Shown: one piece after another, positions 62,571 to 64,000 of the stretch
Layout of the letters: each line of letters opens with the position of its first letter
Position numbering within the stretch: position 1 is the first letter of the stretch
Origin: Gemmatimonadales bacterium
Lineage (GTDB): Bacteria > Gemmatimonadota > Glassbacteria > GWA2-58-10
Length of the DNA: 64,000 bases
Direction of reading: 5' to 3'
Assembly (NCBI GenBank): GCA_024278175.1
Contig: JAJRTS010000002.1
Span: forward strand, 92,654 to 156,653
Notes under the pieces: generated by a model
Database searches by the model: none
Told to the model about the DNA's origin: nothing
What the model saw: only the letters and a program-made list of their open reading frames with translations
Translations under genes and position numbers: made by a program

Positions 62571-64000
62571 ATGATACGTTACTTCAGTATTATCGCTATC
62601 TTACTGCTTTCGTTCACGGCACTTTCCGCCGCCGATTACAAGCTGAGTGAGCACCCGCGGATGTTCGTCAACCCCCGGGGACTCTCCGCGCTGGCCGCAA
62701 AGGCCACCGGGCCGCTGGCGGCCGAGTACGCCGCCATCAAAAAACTGGCCGACAAGGCGGTGGCCGAGGGCGTCAGCACGCCACGGGGACGGTTCCGTCC
62801 GCCGATGGACATGGTGAGCGCCGGACTGTGTTACCTGATCGAGCGCGAACTGGGCAACGACGCCAAACCTTACGCCGAGGCGGTCAAGAGTTACTGGGGC
62901 GACGGGAGCGTGCTGGACATGGACGGCGACGGTTATTTCGGGTTCCATGGACTGGTGTACGACTGGATTTACGATGCGCTCACCCCGGCCGAGCGCAAGC
63001 GGTATGGCGACCGGCTGGGCACGTGGCTGCGCTGGTACACCGGCAAGCCGGAAATAACGCTGAAGTACGGCTCCTGGTGGTACAACCAGACCTGGGGACC
63101 GGCGCACCTTAATACGCCCAACACCCGCGACGGGATAACGCCCAAGCTGTTCGTGGCCCTGGCCCTGGCCGGGGCGGGCACGATCCACGAGGCCGACGCC
63201 GCAAGCTACCTGGACTCCTGGGCCACCCGCGTGCCCCAGGAGTGTATTCCGGCGTTCGAGGAGATGGGCGCGGTCTGGAGCGAGAGCATGGGCCACGGGG
63301 GCTACGGCCCGCTGATCGTGATTCCCTGGGCGTTCGAGGCCTGGCGCACGGCCACGGGGCAGGACCTGTTCTCCTGGTGCACACCGTCGAGCTACCTGGG
63401 CGGGATGACCCGCTGGGCGGTATACCTGAGCGTACCGTTCGCCGGTCACACGGCCTGGATCGATGACAACAGGGCCAGGCCGTTATCCAATTTCGCGCGG
63501 GTAGCCCCGATCCTGGGCGCGCGTTTCAGCGATCCGGTAGCGAACTGGATCAGCGACAAAAGTGCCCGGCTGGGCTGGCAGAGCGTGCCGTGGAACAGGC
63601 TGCTGTCCTACGATCCGTCCGTTACGGCTGCTTCTCCGGGCACGGTGGGCTACCCGCTGGCCGAGTTCTACCCCGGTGCCGGGCACGTTTACATGCGCGG
63701 GGCGTGGAACGACCCCGACGCCACCTGGGCCTTTTTCGGGGCCGGCCCCAAGTTCGCCGGGCACAGCCGCGACGACGAGGGCCATTTCCTGATCAGCAAA
63801 AAAGGTTGGCTGGCGCTCCGGGCTCCGGGCCCCGGCCACAACGACTGGGACTACTATGCCGGTGGATCGCTGGCGTTCAATACGTTGACCGTCTATGACC
63901 CCGACGAGCAGTTCCGGCGCACCAGCCCCGGCGATGACGGTGTGAAGAACGAGAACGACGGCGGGATGATCCGCTATGTCTACAGCTCCCACACCCGCAA
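62571..64000 (+). CDS. Heparinase II/III-like protein, copy 2 (partial, runs off the end)
   Basis: Starts at ATG 62571 behind GAGGTTCTGA and stays open for at least 476 codons to the window edge. Signal peptide SIIAILLLSFTALSAADY, then an alpha/alpha toroid (HPRMFVNPRGLSALAA, GFHGLVYDWIYDALTPAER, SESMGHGGYGPLIVIPWAF), and the start of the beta-sandwich with FAGHSRDDEGHFLISKKGW carrying the His-x-x-x-Asp/His cluster. Same family as the divergent copy but weakly alike in the N-terminal half. The C-terminal end is outside the window. Confidence 0.85.
   Translation, partial: MIRYFSIIAILLLSFTALSAADYKLSEHPRMFVNPRGLSALAAKATGPLAAEYAAIKKLADKAVAEGVSTPRGRFRPPMDMVSAGLCYLIERELGNDAKPYAEAVKSYWGDGSVLDMDGDGYFGFHGLVYDWIYDALTPAERKRYGDRLGTWLRWYTGKPEITLKYGSWWYNQTWGPAHLNTPNTRDGITPKLFVALALAGAGTIHEADAASYLDSWATRVPQECIPAFEEMGAVWSESMGHGGYGPLIVIPWAFEAWRTATGQDLFSWCTPSSYLGGMTRWAVYLSVPFAGHTAWIDDNRARPLSNFARVAPILGARFSDPVANWISDKSARLGWQSVPWNRLLSYDPSVTAASPGTVGYPLAEFYPGAGHVYMRGAWNDPDATWAFFGAGPKFAGHSRDDEGHFLISKKGWLALRAPGPGHNDWDYYAGGSLAFNTLTVYDPDEQFRRTSPGDDGVKNENDGGMIRYVYSSHTR

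Noticed and set aside
1..64000. CRISPR arrays, tRNA or rRNA genes, prophage or IS transposase genes
   Set aside because: Looked for regularly spaced repeats, tRNA TPsiC-loop motifs, rRNA-conserved segments and DDE or tyrosine-recombinase motifs; none was found.

Overview
The window is about 64 kb of GC-rich (by eye 55-60 %), tightly packed bacterial DNA. I saw no rRNA, tRNA, CRISPR array, phage module or transposase. The gene content suggests an uncultured lineage of the Fibrobacteres-Chlorobi-Bacteroidetes superphylum and neighbours (Latescibacterota, Glassbacteria or KSB1-like). The reasons are type IX secretion-like C-terminal sorting domains, a PorV/PorQ-like outer-membrane protein beside a TonB-dependent receptor, PEGA/formylglycine-generating-enzyme-like proteins, PKD-repeat lipoproteins, an SGNH-TPR protein and many secreted polysaccharide enzymes. 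This placement is inference; no marker gene was available to test it.

Layout. 0-0.5 kb: the end of an unknown gene, a truncated dispersed repeat and a remnant of a pentad beta-helix gene. 0.5-4.4 kb (-): envelope operon of an LPP20-like lipoprotein, an LPP20-like secreted protein and a TolB/FlgO-like-PEGA-FGE protein. 4.7-9.1 kb (+): four-gene 2-oxoacid:ferredoxin oxidoreductase operon (gamma with an internal TAG, a GltD-like delta, alpha, beta). 9.1-14.2 kb: small lipoprotein, Yip1-like and DUF2089 genes; an unknown two-helix protein; DUF342/FapA and a CBS-pair protein, separated by a MITE-like insertion. 14.4-16.2 kb: cstA. 16.7-21.1 kb: SH3 plus DUF5683-like protein, PKD-repeat lipoprotein, DUF502 protein and a small membrane protein. 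21.5-23.7 kb: DapA-like plus NAD-epimerase-like pair. 23.9-27.4 kb: two-component system whose cytosolic kinase carries a lectin-like beta-sandwich, with an NtrC-type sigma-54 activator. 27.9-31.1 kb: SGNH-TPR membrane protein and a stand-alone receiver. 31.3-39.1 kb: TonB-dependent receptor, large secreted protein with a sorting domain and PorV/PorQ-like protein, closed by a strong terminator.

39.2-64 kb is a carbohydrate locus, almost entirely on the minus strand: Tat-exported Gfo/Idh oxidoreductase, GH36-like alpha-galactosidase, sodium:solute symporter with a 38-residue partner, uroporphyrinogen-decarboxylase-like enzyme, transglutaminase-CARDB protein, HEAT-repeat protein, PL11-like rhamnogalacturonan lyase, multi-Asp-box (BNR) lipoprotein, amidohydrolase lipoprotein, a concanavalin-like protein with dockerin and sorting domain, two sialate O-acetylesterases (one with an internal TAG) and two divergent heparinase II/III-like proteins (one running off the end). 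Together they look like a system for breaking down an acetylated, galactose- and uronate-containing plant or algal polysaccharide such as rhamnogalacturonan, with uptake by the symporter.

The most notable structural observations are: a ~205-bp palindromic repeat in three copies; a separate ~155-bp MITE-like element whose 8-bp direct repeat is exactly a shared stop/start codon overlap; two independent in-frame amber codons in otherwise intact genes; a kinase with a beta-sandwich nested in a PAS domain; and dockerin plus sorting domain in one protein.
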